64,000 bases of DNA, from the NCBI GenBank assembly GCA_004124385.1, contig SCKN01000003.1:169501-233500 (forward strand), in the 5' to 3' direction. A program made the translations under genes and the position numbers. This DNA is from Fidelibacterota bacterium. GTDB taxonomy: Bacteria > Fidelibacterota > Marinisomatia > Marinisomatales > TCS55. This document shows positions 24,353 to 33,651 of this stretch, piece after piece; within the stretch, counting starts at the first letter, position 1, and the number at the start of each line of letters is the position of its first letter. The notes below the pieces were generated by a model that had not been told where the DNA came from, did no database searches, and worked only from the letters and a program-made list of their open reading frames with translations.

Positions 24353-27300
24353 ATGATTAAAAAAGTAAACCCTAAAATTGATTTCGTAAAACTCGAACAT
24401 TCTATTCTCGAGTTCTGGGAAAAGAACGATATTTTCCAGAAACGTGTTGCGTCCAATAAAGGAAAACCAAAATGGTCCTTTATTGATGGTCCTATCACGG
24501 CCAATAATCCTATGGGTGTACACCATGCTTGGGGCCGATCGTTAAAAGATATTTATAATCGCTATAAAGCCATGACCGGTCACGAACTCCGCTACCAAAA
24601 TGGTTTTGATTGCCAAGGCTTGTGGGTGGAAGTGGAAGTGGAAAAAGAACTGGGTTTTAAAACAAAGCGAGAAGTCGAAGAATACGGTATTGAAAAATTT
24701 GTAAACCTCTGCAAAGAACGTGTTCGAAAGTATTCAGCTGTCCAAACAGAACAGTCCAAGCGCTTGGGCATGTGGATGGATTGGGAAAATTCTTATTATA
24801 CAATGTCCGATGAAAATAATTATACTATTTGGGCCTTTCTGAAAAAACTCTTTAATGAAGGTAAAATATATCGCGGATCTGATTCAGTGCCATGGAGCGG
24901 CCGCTCGGGAACATCCTATTCTCAAATGGAAATTGTGGAAGGCAGAAAACTCGTAGCCCACACATCCGTATTTGTACGTTTTCCACTAAAAGAGAGAAAA
25001 AATGAATACATATTAGTTTGGACAACGACACCATGGACGCTTTCGTCCAATGTAGTTGCTGCCGTGAATGGGAATCTTGATTATGTAAAACTGCAAGCTG
25101 CGGATGGCTCAATTTATTATTTTGCAAAAGACAATCTGAAATTCCAGCGATTGGAAAAACAATTCAAAGATAAGAAGCAATGGATTGAAGGTGTACCCAA
25201 ATTAAAAACGATTGCTCAAATATTTAAAGAACGTGGCGGATATGAAATACTTGGTTCGGTAAAGGGTGCAGAAATGGTGGGTTGGAAATATGAAGGTCCA
25301 TATGATGATCTTCCTGCACAGAAAGAGCCAGGCGGTTATCCATTTATTGACGATGAATTGAAAGCAAAAAATGCATCTGCAGCCAATCAGCATTGTGTGA
25401 TAGATCCCGGGAAAGATAATATCGGAAATGATATTGTTGTTGCAGGGGAAGGAACCGGCATTGTGCATATGGCTCCCGGTTGTGGGGATATTGATCATAA
25501 AATTGGAAAAAAGTTGGGGTTAGTGAATTTGGCTCCTTTGGACGATGAATCAAAATTCATCGATAAATATGGTTGGCTGGAGGGCAAAACAGCTACGGAT
25601 CCGAATACGACAAAAGCGATCATTAACGATTTAAAAGATCGCGGGTTTTTAGTCTATGCGGAAGAATATCCTCACGTTTATCCTCATTGTTGGCGTTCTG
25701 GCGATGAATTGGTATTTCGATTGGTGGAAGAATGGTATATTAATATGGATTGGCGAGGTAAGATCAAAAAAATCGTAGATGATATTGAATGGATCCCCGA
25801 ATGGGGCAAAGAGCGGGAACACGAATGGTTGGATAATATGGGTGATTGGATGATTTCCAAAAAACGTTTTTGGGGATTGGCCTTGCCTATTTGGACATTT
25901 GAAGATGATTCATTTTATGTTGTGGGTTCAAAAGAAGAATTGAAGGAATTAGCTGTTGAAGGCTGGGATGAATTTGAAGGCCATACACCTCATCGTCCCT
26001 GGATCGATAATGTTAAGATCAAACACCCGGAAAGCGGATTAATCGGAAAACGCATTCTTGATGTGGGTAACCCCTGGCTAGATGCAGGAATAGTGCCATT
26101 TTCAACCTTGGGCTATACCACCGATAAAGAATACTGGAAGGAATGGTTTCCCGGAGATTTTATTACTGAATGTTTTCCGGGTCAATTTCGCAATTGGTTT
26201 TATTCGTTGCTGGCTATGTCAGCAGAATTGGAAGAAACGGCACCATTCAAAACATTATTGGGTCATGGATTAGTCAAAGATGAAACAGGTCGAGATATGC
26301 ATAAGTCCTGGGGCAATGCTATATGGTTTGATGAAGCTGCAGAAAAAATGGGAGTGGACGTTATGCGTTGGATGTATGCGACGCAGAATATTGAACACAA
26401 TTTACGTTTTGGATACGGTCATGCAGATGATGTGAGGAAAAAGCTCATCCAGCTTTGGAATTCATATTCATTTTATGCCACCTATGCAGCTGTGGATTGT
26501 TTTTCACCCAAAGATCGAACACTAAACACAAGCGATTTAACCATTCTGGATAAATGGATTCTTTCAAAAATGCATACACTAATAAAAGAATCTACAGTAG
26601 CATTTGATGCATTTCGGGTAGATAAGTTTATGCGTTTATTTGAACGATTTTTAGATGATTTGTCTAATTGGTATATCCGTCGCAATCGCCGACGTTTTTG
26701 GAAAGCAGAAGATGATTTAGATAAACAGACTGCATACCAAACGCTGTATGAAGTTTTGTTTACGACCATTCGCCTGCTGGCACCATGTTTACCATTTGTG
26801 ACGGAAGATATTTACCAAAACCTAGTGCGGAGTTCCATTGATGATACTCCCGAAAGTATCCATTTATGTGATTTCCCCGTAGCGGATGATGCGTATATAG
26901 ATGAAGCATTAATGCTTCAAGTGGATGCATTGCGCAAAGTGGTTGAGCAAAGTCGTTCCGCCCGAAATAAAGCAAACTTGAAAATTCGCCAACCCTTGGC
27001 TAAACTATGTTTTGCTATTAAAGATGATAGCGTAGCAGCATTTATCGAGGAAAACAGCAAAGTTATATTAGACGAATTGAATGTGAAAGTATTGGAACGT
27101 GTAGCGGATAGTAAAGAATTGGTTGAATATAATGTTAAACCAAATCTCCCTCTTTTAGGTGAACAATATGGAAAACAACTGCAAGAAATACGAAAAGCCA
27201 TTGCAGCTATGGATGTAAATGAGATTGTGCACTCATTAAAAAGTGGTTATTGTGTTACGATAAATTTAGATGGAGAAAGCATTGATTTGCATAAAGAAGC

Positions 27301-27667
27301 CTTTTTGATAGATACGAAATCGGTTGCTGGATTTACTTCAGAATTGGACGGTGAAATCGCTGTGGGTTTAACTACAGAAATGACTCCGGAACTGATCAGT
27401 GAGGGTATGGTAAGGGATCTAATTCGACACGTGCAAATAATGAGAAAAAATGCTAATTTCGCGGTCGAAGATCGAATCATAATCAATGGGTTGATTGATG
27501 GCCCATTAGGAGATGCCCTGGAAAAGTATACAGAATTCTTTTGCAGTGAGACACTAACAATTGAAATGTCAGGAAAAGTAGAGAAAGGTGAATTTGAATC
27601 GACTTTTGAAATTAATGATCAAACACTAACATTAAGTATTGAACGAAAAAATACCCAGAAAGGATAA
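24353..27667 (+). CDS. ileS: Isoleucyl-tRNA synthetase (atypical signature motifs)
   Basis: The enzyme charges tRNA-Ile. The 1104-residue class Ia synthetase has a Rossmann domain beginning WSFIDGPITANNPMGVHHAW, an editing (CP1) domain with VWTTTPWTLSSNVVAAVN and GTGIVHMAPGCGD, and the C-terminal anticodon-binding bundle with WYIRRNRRRFW. The HIGH motif is replaced by HHAW (residues 57-60) and KMSKS by DMHKS near residue 645. This variant class, with an ITANNPMGVHHAWGR-type motif, is familiar from several bacterial phyla annotated as IleS (recalled). The Cys-rich knuckle expected after PW is absent (VPWSGRSGTS). A divergent class Ia enzyme of other specificity is the only real alternative. 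The dksA-like gene starts 3 bp after the stop. Confidence 0.88.
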   Translation: MIKKVNPKIDFVKLEHSILEFWEKNDIFQKRVASNKGKPKWSFIDGPITANNPMGVHHAWGRSLKDIYNRYKAMTGHELRYQNGFDCQGLWVEVEVEKELGFKTKREVEEYGIEKFVNLCKERVRKYSAVQTEQSKRLGMWMDWENSYYTMSDENNYTIWAFLKKLFNEGKIYRGSDSVPWSGRSGTSYSQMEIVEGRKLVAHTSVFVRFPLKERKNEYILVWTTTPWTLSSNVVAAVNGNLDYVKLQAADGSIYYFAKDNLKFQRLEKQFKDKKQWIEGVPKLKTIAQIFKERGGYEILGSVKGAEMVGWKYEGPYDDLPAQKEPGGYPFIDDELKAKNASAANQHCVIDPGKDNIGNDIVVAGEGTGIVHMAPGCGDIDHKIGKKLGLVNLAPLDDESKFIDKYGWLEGKTATDPNTTKAIINDLKDRGFLVYAEEYPHVYPHCWRSGDELVFRLVEEWYINMDWRGKIKKIVDDIEWIPEWGKEREHEWLDNMGDWMISKKRFWGLALPIWTFEDDSFYVVGSKEELKELAVEGWDEFEGHTPHRPWIDNVKIKHPESGLIGKRILDVGNPWLDAGIVPFSTLGYTTDKEYWKEWFPGDFITECFPGQFRNWFYSLLAMSAELEETAPFKTLLGHGLVKDETGRDMHKSWGNAIWFDEAAEKMGVDVMRWMYATQNIEHNLRFGYGHADDVRKKLIQLWNSYSFYATYAAVDCFSPKDRTLNTSDLTILDKWILSKMHTLIKESTVAFDAFRVDKFMRLFERFLDDLSNWYIRRNRRRFWKAEDDLDKQTAYQTLYEVLFTTIRLLAPCLPFVTEDIYQNLVRSSIDDTPESIHLCDFPVADDAYIDEALMLQVDALRKVVEQSRSARNKANLKIRQPLAKLCFAIKDDSVAAFIEENSKVILDELNVKVLERVADSKELVEYNVKPNLPLLGEQYGKQLQEIRKAIAAMDVNEIVHSLKSGYCVTINLDGESIDLHKEAFLIDTKSVAGFTSELDGEIAVGLTTEMTPELISEGMVRDLIRHVQIMRKNANFAVEDRIIINGLIDGPLGDALEKYTEFFCSETLTIEMSGKVEKGEFESTFEINDQTLTLSIERKNTQKG

Positions 27668-27670
27668 AGA

Positions 27671-28063
27671 GTGGCTGTAAAATATTCAAAAGCAAAACTG
27701 AAAAAATTTCGTATATCTATTTTAGATAAAATGGATGAAGTGTCCAATGATATGGATGATATTAAAGAAGGTTTAATGGATAGAGGTAACCCAAAAGCGG
27801 GTTTGTCTCAGGATTCCGTATATAGTGTACACATGGCTGATGCCGGTACAGATTCATTTGAGCAGGAAAAGAATTTTATGTTAATGAGCCGTGAAAGCGA
27901 TTATTACAAAAACCTTGCCCTGGCCTTGGAACGCATTGATAAAGAAGAATTTGGTGTATGTGTTTTATGTGGTGAATTGATTGTTGAAGAACGAATGATT
28001 GAAGTTCCCAATGCAACCAAATGTGTTGATTGCAAAACCAAGGATAAGCTGAACTTAAAATGA
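27671..28063 (+). CDS. DksA/TraR-type zinc-finger protein
   Basis: This 130-residue protein has an N-terminal helical coiled-coil region rich in Lys, Asp and Glu (KMDEVSNDMDDIKEGL) and a C-terminal four-cysteine zinc finger (CVLCGE and CVDCKT, 17 residues apart). DksA proteins enter the RNA polymerase secondary channel and modulate transcription, often with ppGpp; the Asp residues at the coiled-coil tip are consistent. In FCB genomes such genes commonly sit beside lspA, as here (overlap of 4 bp). The start is GTG at 27671, three bases after the ileS stop, so it belongs to the ileS-lspA-rluD-xer run. Confidence 0.88.
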   Translation: MAVKYSKAKLKKFRISILDKMDEVSNDMDDIKEGLMDRGNPKAGLSQDSVYSVHMADAGTDSFEQEKNFMLMSRESDYYKNLALALERIDKEEFGVCVLCGELIVEERMIEVPNATKCVDCKTKDKLNLK

Positions 28064-28533
28064 GAATTTTGCTGGTGAGCGCAGTGGTTGTGGTCATCGA
28101 CCAGGTCACGAAAACGCTTACACGCACCAACCTTGACCTGTATGATTCCATACCGGTGATTCCAAATTTTTTCCATCTGACATACGTTACGAATGATGGT
28201 ATGGCATTTGGTTTGAATTTTCCGGGAGGTATTTATCTTTTTTCAGCCGTTTCCATTATTCTTACCGGTGTGATTTTTTTTTACTTGTGGAAAGAACAAC
28301 ATAATCATATTCTGATGCGATTGGGATTAGCATTGATTTTAGCTGGTGCTGTGGGCAATTTAATTGATCGAATTCTATTTGGGACAGTTGTGGATTTTTT
28401 CGATTTTATGATTGTGGGCCATCATTGGTATATATTCAATATTGCTGATTCATCCGTGACTGTGGGCATTACTATTTTTCTGTATTTCTCTTTTATTGTA
28501 CAACCAAAGCTTCAAACTACATCCGTCTCTTGA
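28060..28533 (+). CDS. lspA: Lipoprotein signal peptidase (signal peptidase II)
   Basis: The enzyme cleaves lipoprotein signal peptides at the lipidated Cys in the inner membrane; the window itself encodes several such lipoproteins. The 157-residue protein has four membrane helices and the two catalytic aspartates in GNLIDRI and FNIADSSVTVG, with the N-terminal VVVIDQVTK and central VTNDGMAFG motifs of the family. The start overlaps the dksA-like stop (ATGA) and the 3' end overlaps the next start (TTGA). Confidence 0.96.
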   Translation: MRILLVSAVVVVIDQVTKTLTRTNLDLYDSIPVIPNFFHLTYVTNDGMAFGLNFPGGIYLFSAVSIILTGVIFFYLWKEQHNHILMRLGLALILAGAVGNLIDRILFGTVVDFFDFMIVGHHWYIFNIADSSVTVGITIFLYFSFIVQPKLQTTSVS

Positions 28534-29498
28534 ATACTGAAAAACGTGTGTATTCAGATGAGGAAGAAATACGTCTGGATCACTATTTAGTCAAGCAATT
28601 TTCTGATTATTCACGTACACAGATTCAAAAAATGATTAAAAATGATCATGTTACAGTGAATGATTGTGTTGAAAAAGTGAGTTATAAACTTCAGGAAGGC
28701 GACTCCATACATATTGAGTTCATGGAGTTTAAAACTGGTAATCAAAATATTATTCCTGAACCCATTCCTCTGGATATTCTTTTTGAAGATGATGAAATTT
28801 TAGTTATCAATAAACAAGCTGGGCTGGTCGTCCATCCCGGAAAGGGTAATTACACTGGAACTCTCGTCCACGGACTAAAATATCACTGTACGGACCTTTC
28901 ATCTGTAAATGATGCGTCCCGCCCCGGAATTGTCCATCGTCTCGATCAATATACGTCAGGAGTAATGGTTGTTGCCAAGACGAATAATGCCCATCGTAAA
29001 ATTGCTGCACAGTTTCAAGATCGCCTCGTAACTAAAACCTATCTCGGAATAACATGGGGTGTTTGGAAGGAGCAGAAGGGTAGTATTAATGCTTCATTAA
29101 AACGCAGTCGAAAAGACCCAACATCATTTCGCGTGGATGAAACGGGTCGAAGCGCTGTGACGGATTATTCAGTTTTGAAAGAATTTCGATATATGAGTGT
29201 TGTTGAGTTTTCTCCCAAAACCGGACGGACACATCAACTTCGCGTTCATGCTGCGCATATGAATCATTCTGTAATCAATGATGAGAAATACAACGGTGGT
29301 TTAAATCGTACTAAAGGGTTTTTACCGGAAGTTCAGCGGGATATTAAATTATTATTGAAGAAATTGGGGCGCCACGCACTTCATGCCCAACGTTTATCTT
29401 TTACTCATCCCCAATCGGGAGAGATGGTAAATTTTACTGTAGAATTACCCCAAGATATGCAGTCCTTAATCGATTATATGCAAGCCCACTATGGCTGA
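28530..29498 (+). CDS. RluD-family ribosomal large subunit pseudouridine synthase
   Basis: This enzyme isomerises uridines in 23S rRNA. It begins with an S4 RNA-binding domain (LDHYLVKQFSDYSRTQIQKM) and has the catalytic HRLDQYTSG motif, whose Asp is the nucleophile, followed by TGRTHQLRVH. Its 322 residues suit RluD more than RluA or RluC, although the exact target uridines cannot be read from sequence. TTG start at 28530 overlaps the lspA stop by 4 bp. Confidence 0.92.
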   Translation: MNTEKRVYSDEEEIRLDHYLVKQFSDYSRTQIQKMIKNDHVTVNDCVEKVSYKLQEGDSIHIEFMEFKTGNQNIIPEPIPLDILFEDDEILVINKQAGLVVHPGKGNYTGTLVHGLKYHCTDLSSVNDASRPGIVHRLDQYTSGVMVVAKTNNAHRKIAAQFQDRLVTKTYLGITWGVWKEQKGSINASLKRSRKDPTSFRVDETGRSAVTDYSVLKEFRYMSVVEFSPKTGRTHQLRVHAAHMNHSVINDEKYNGGLNRTKGFLPEVQRDIKLLLKKLGRHALHAQRLSFTHPQSGEMVNFTVELPQDMQSLIDYMQAHYG

Positions 29499-30399
29499 TT
29501 TGAATAAACAGATGACGGATTTTATTGAATACGCCGGGAAGGAAAAAGGATATTCTATTCATACAATAAAATCCTACTCCAATGATTTGAACCGTTTCAA
29601 TCAATTCATGAAATCGTACACAAATAATCTTAATTGGACAGTGAATATGGTTGATCGGCAAACAATTCGCCATTTTCTCGGTAAGGAATTTGAGGATGGT
29701 TTTAGTAGCAGGACAGTTGCCCGCCGGTTAGCAACTATAAAATCGCTCTGCAAATATTTGCATAAAAATGGTGAATTGAACATAAACCCAGCCGCAGAAA
29801 TCAAAACGCCTAAAACACCCAAGACTCTGCCAGTCTATATAAGAGAAAAAAGCATTGAAGAATTAATGAATTGTCCGTCTGATTCAACGTTAACCGGTAT
29901 TCGGGATCGAGCATTATTGGAATTGTTTTATAGTACAGGAATGCGCTTAAGTGAATTAGTTAATTTGAACTTGGGAGATTTTAATACCGCTCAGCAATGT
30001 GTACGTGTTTTTGGAAAAGGACAGAAAGATAGATTGATTCCATATGGTAATCTTGCCAAAATTTCCCTTGAGAATTATATGGTAAAACGAGGTATTCATT
30101 TTATAAAAGGTGACCCCACAGAACCGTGTTTTGCAAACTCTCGAGGCAAACGGATTTCAACTCGAACAATCCAACGGCGGGTCAACATGTATTTACGTCA
30201 AATTTCGGAAGGATCTTCTTTGGGTCCACACACTTTGCGACATTCATTTGCCACACATATGCTAGAACGAGGTGCAGATATCAGGGCATTGAAGGATTTA
30301 CTGGGACATAGTAGTTTGTCTTCCACGCAAGTATATACACACATACAACCGGAAAAAATGAAAGAAATTTATAAACAATCCCATCCCCATGGTGAATGA
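29491..30399 (+). CDS. xerD: Tyrosine recombinase of the XerC/XerD family
   Basis: Xer recombinases resolve chromosome dimers at dif. The 302-residue protein has an N-terminal SAM-like core-binding domain (YSIHTIKSYSNDLNRF) and a catalytic domain with the conserved residues Arg (TGMRLSEL), Lys (GKGQKDR), His-x-x-Arg (HTLRHSFATH), His (LLGHSSLSST) and Tyr (QVYTHI). XerC versus XerD cannot be decided; the window holds only one. It overlaps the pseudouridine synthase gene by 8 bp. No phage or integron genes are nearby, so a housekeeping role is more likely than an integrase. Confidence 0.9.
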   Translation: MADLNKQMTDFIEYAGKEKGYSIHTIKSYSNDLNRFNQFMKSYTNNLNWTVNMVDRQTIRHFLGKEFEDGFSSRTVARRLATIKSLCKYLHKNGELNINPAAEIKTPKTPKTLPVYIREKSIEELMNCPSDSTLTGIRDRALLELFYSTGMRLSELVNLNLGDFNTAQQCVRVFGKGQKDRLIPYGNLAKISLENYMVKRGIHFIKGDPTEPCFANSRGKRISTRTIQRRVNMYLRQISEGSSLGPHTLRHSFATHMLERGADIRALKDLLGHSSLSSTQVYTHIQPEKMKEIYKQSHPHGE

Positions 30400-30412
30400 A
30401 GGAAAATGACAC

Positions 30413-32011
30413 ATGCTTGAACATCTGAATTTTGGTGATATTGGAGAAATAAAACATAACTTGCCTGTAGAACAATTGGTGGAAGATGCTGTAAATAATG
30501 GTGAGGGCGAGATTGGAATGCGCGGTGTTCTTATGGTTGATACGGGTAAATATACCGGTCGCAGCCCCAATGATAAATTTTTCGTGGAAGAAGATTTTTC
30601 TAAAGATAATCTCTGGATCGGCCCGGTGAATCGCTATGTGGATGAAGCTGTTTACGATGAATTATACGAAAAAGTTAAAAGTCACTACGAAGCAAATGAA
30701 GACGGTAGCGGTGCCTATGTATTTGATGGTTTTTGCGGAGCAGACACAGATTATCGTTTGAATGTACGTATGATTGCCCGCAAAGCGTGGCAGTCCATTT
30801 TTGTTAATAATATGTTCATTCGCCCCGAAGAAAATGAGTTGGAGAACTTTGAACCTGATTTTACGATTATTAATGCATCCAGTGTCTTTGATGAAAAGTG
30901 GGAAGAGCACGGACTGAATTCTGAAACATTTATCATATTTAATCTGGAAAAGCGCATAGCTATTATCGGCGGTACTGAATACGGCGGTGAAATGAAAAAG
31001 GGAATTTTTTCCATCATGCATTATTACCTACCGTTGAAAGGTGTTCTTTCCATGCATTGTTCAGCCAATGTGGATCCCGATGGCAGTAATACGGCTTTGT
31101 TTTTTGGACTATCCGGTACAGGAAAAACAACGTTAAGTACCGATTCCAAACGACCTTTAATCGGTGATGACGAACACGGTTGGTCAGATAATGGCATTTT
31201 CAATTTTGAAGGAGGATGCTATGCCAAGGCAATTGATTTAAATCCAGAACATGAGCCGGAGATTTATAATGCTATTCGTGCCGGTGCATTAGCAGAAAAT
31301 GTAGTGTATGATGCTAATACCAAGGAGATTGATTTTACGGATCGCTCCAAAACTGAAAACACTCGCATTTGTTATCCCATCGATTTTATCGATAATTCAC
31401 TTGCTGCAATGGGTAAAACAAGCATGGGTGGTCATCCCAAAACCATTATTTTTCTAACCTGCGATGCCTATGGTATATTACCTCCGGTTTCAAAACTATC
31501 ACCGGAACAGGCCATGTATCATTTTATTAGTGGTTATACGGCTAAAGTGGCTGGTACAGAAAGAGGAGTGACAGAACCCACTGCAACCTTTTCGCCCTGT
31601 TACGGAGGACCGTTTTTAACATTGCTTCCCTTGCGCTACGCAGAATTGCTCAGAGAAAAAATGAATAAATATAACGTCCCCTGTTATCTAGTGAATACAG
31701 GTTGGGTCGGAGCGAGCGCCAGTTCCGGTGCAAAACGAATCAGCCTGCCAGTTACCCGTAAAATTATTCATACGATTCTTGACGGCAGTATAGAACAATC
31801 AGATTTTATAGTAGACAACTATTTTGGTGTCCAAATTCCCACAGCACTCGATGGAATTAGCGAAGATATATTGCTGCCGACTCACGCCTGGAAAAATAGT
31901 GAGGATTATCATAAAACAGCTAAACTGTTAGTTGAAAAATTTCATTATAATTTTGAACATTATAATATCGATGATCCTGCTGTACAGAATGCAGGGCCTG
32001 TATTAGATTAA
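30413..32011 (+). CDS. pckA: Phosphoenolpyruvate carboxykinase (ATP)
   Basis: The enzyme interconverts oxaloacetate + ATP and phosphoenolpyruvate + CO2 + ADP, linking the TCA cycle to gluconeogenesis. The 532-residue protein has the N-terminal DTGKYTGRSPNDKF motif, the kinase P-loop GLSGTGKTTLS, the metal-binding GDDEHGW, and the family signature around NFEGGCYAK. It is the ATP-dependent form rather than the GTP form by length and motifs. ATG at 30413 is 13 bp after the xer stop; a GGAAAATGACAC stretch upstream is a weak ribosome site. Confidence 0.96.
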   Translation: MLEHLNFGDIGEIKHNLPVEQLVEDAVNNGEGEIGMRGVLMVDTGKYTGRSPNDKFFVEEDFSKDNLWIGPVNRYVDEAVYDELYEKVKSHYEANEDGSGAYVFDGFCGADTDYRLNVRMIARKAWQSIFVNNMFIRPEENELENFEPDFTIINASSVFDEKWEEHGLNSETFIIFNLEKRIAIIGGTEYGGEMKKGIFSIMHYYLPLKGVLSMHCSANVDPDGSNTALFFGLSGTGKTTLSTDSKRPLIGDDEHGWSDNGIFNFEGGCYAKAIDLNPEHEPEIYNAIRAGALAENVVYDANTKEIDFTDRSKTENTRICYPIDFIDNSLAAMGKTSMGGHPKTIIFLTCDAYGILPPVSKLSPEQAMYHFISGYTAKVAGTERGVTEPTATFSPCYGGPFLTLLPLRYAELLREKMNKYNVPCYLVNTGWVGASASSGAKRISLPVTRKIIHTILDGSIEQSDFIVDNYFGVQIPTALDGISEDILLPTHAWKNSEDYHKTAKLLVEKFHYNFEHYNIDDPAVQNAGPVLD

Positions 32012-32047
32012 TATTATTCTAAAATTATAACCAAACGGAGGAAAACT

Positions 32048-32335
32048 ATGCTCATTGAATTCACCGCTCGTCATTTTCATGCTCCTGATAATATTCGTTC
32101 CTATGCAAAAAATGAAGTCCAACGGATAAAAGCAAAATTTGACCGAATTACCCATTGTAAGATTATATTATTCCATGAAAATAATCTATATACAACGGAG
32201 ATTAATGTGTCATTGCCATCACATAGGTTGAATGTAAAAGAAACTACACATAATATGACAAAATCTATAGATAAGGCAGTGGATAAAATGATCATCCGGG
32301 TTAAAAAAGTAAAAGAAAAAATGATCACCCATTAA
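32048..32335 (+). CDS. hpf: Short ribosome hibernation-promoting factor (HPF/RaiA family)
   Basis: This 95-residue protein has the HPF/YfiA beta-alpha-beta-beta-beta-alpha pattern: IEFTARHFHAPDNIRSYAKN at the start, a central ITHCKIILFHENNLYTTEIN and the final basic helix KAVDKMIIRVKKVKEK. HPF binds the 30S decoding region and promotes 100S dimers or silences ribosomes in stationary phase. It lacks the C-terminal dimerisation domain of long HPF. A clear CGGAGG lies 6 bases before the ATG. Confidence 0.85.
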   Translation: MLIEFTARHFHAPDNIRSYAKNEVQRIKAKFDRITHCKIILFHENNLYTTEINVSLPSHRLNVKETTHNMTKSIDKAVDKMIIRVKKVKEKMITH

Positions 32336-32455
32336 CCATCTTACAAGCATTCAGACTCTACAGTTTGGATAATAATAATTTAATTCACCATTATTGGAGA
32401 ATGTTAAAAAAGAAGGGTAGATTTCCGCCCATTTAACAGGAAAAAATAAACATAT

Positions 32456-33637
32456 ATGGATAATTATTTATTTACATCAGAATCAGTTACCGAGGGACAT
32501 CCGGACAAAGTATGTGATGCTATTTCCGATGCGATTTTAGATAATCTAATCGCCCAAGATCCCAATTCTAGAGTCGCCTGTGAAACATTAGCTACTACAG
32601 GTTTGGTGGTCGTTTCCGGCGAAGTTACAACAAACGGTTTTGTTGAGGTTGAACGAATAGTTAAAGAAACGCTCTTGGAAATTGGATATAATAATGAAGC
32701 GTACGGTATGAATGGTGAACAGGTAAAAGTCATATCCAGTCTGGATGCTCAAAGCCGGGAAATATCACAAGGTGTTGATGAAGGAGCTGGCCTCCACGAT
32801 GAACAAGGTGCCGGAGATCAGGGACTGATGTTTGGTTTTGCGTGTAATGATACACAAGAATTAATGCCTCTACCCATTCACCTATCTCACCGGTTAACAG
32901 AACGGCTTGCAAAGTTACGTAAAGATGGAACCATGCCTTGGATTCGACCCGACGGTAAATCACAAGTGACGGTGGAATATAATAGTTCAGGACCAATTAG
33001 AGTCACCCAAACGGTTATTGCTACACAGCATGATGATATGCTAGCCGAAAAAGGTTCAGAAGCTCAAGAGCATGATTTTGTAGAAACGGAAGTTATTCGT
33101 CAAGTCATCAAACCCATACTGGAAGAAGATGGAATTGCCTTTGATAATTCATTTATTGTGAATGGTACAGGCCGCTTTGTTTTTGGCGGACCAGCAGCAG
33201 ACACAGGCTTAACTGGCCGAAAAATTATTGTAGATACTTATGGCGGTTTTGCACCCCATGGCGGTGGTTCATTTTCCGGTAAAGATCCTTCAAAAGTGGA
33301 TCGTTCCGCTGCGTATATGGCTCGCTATATTGCAAAAAATATTGTTGCTGCTGAACTAGCAGAAAAATGTGAAATACAGTTTTCCTACAGTATCGGTGTG
33401 GCAGAACCGATATCATTTTATGTAAAAACATTTGGTACTGGAAAACTGGATGATGCAGCCCTGACCCGAGCGGCTAGGGAATTATTTCCACTTAAACCCG
33501 CTGGGATCATTCAACTTCTTGATTTGAAAAAACCCCGCTATCGTGCAACATCTGCTTATGGGCATTTTGGTCGAACCGGTGAAAATTTCACATGGGAAAA
33601 AACAGATAAAGTAGACGATTTACATAACCTTATATAA
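32456..33637 (+). CDS. metK: S-adenosylmethionine synthetase
   Basis: The enzyme makes SAM from methionine and ATP. The 393-residue protein has the N-terminal [19 protein letters not shown] motif, [12 protein letters not shown], and the glycine-rich [19 protein letters not shown] loop. It is followed 15 bp later by ahcY, so synthesis of SAM and removal of the product S-adenosylhomocysteine are co-expressed. The 120-bp leader (32336-32455) shows no recognisable SAM riboswitch. Confidence 0.97.
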   Translation: MDNYLFTSESVTEGHPDKVCDAISDAILDNLIAQDPNSRVACETLATTGLVVVSGEVTTNGFVEVERIVKETLLEIGYNNEAYGMNGEQVKVISSLDAQSREISQGVDEGAGLHDEQGAGDQGLMFGFACNDTQELMPLPIHLSHRLTERLAKLRKDGTMPWIRPDGKSQVTVEYNSSGPIRVTQTVIATQHDDMLAEKGSEAQEHDFVETEVIRQVIKPILEEDGIAFDNSFIVNGTGRFVFGGPAADTGLTGRKIIVDTYGGFAPHGGGSFSGKDPSKVDRSAAYMARYIAKNIVAAELAEKCEIQFSYSIGVAEPISFYVKTFGTGKLDDAALTRAARELFPLKPAGIIQLLDLKKPRYRATSAYGHFGRTGENFTWEKTDKVDDLHNLI

Positions 33638-33651
33638 TTATTGGAGCAAAC

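Noticed and set aside
29491-30399. Phage or integron integrase
   Set aside because: The tyrosine recombinase lies in a tightly packed housekeeping run with no att site, cassette or phage gene nearby, so a Xer role is more likely.
32336-32455. Possible SAM riboswitch upstream of metK
   Set aside because: I found none of the conserved core pairings or motifs of SAM-I, SAM-II or SAM-IV; only a weak GGG/CCC pairing is present.
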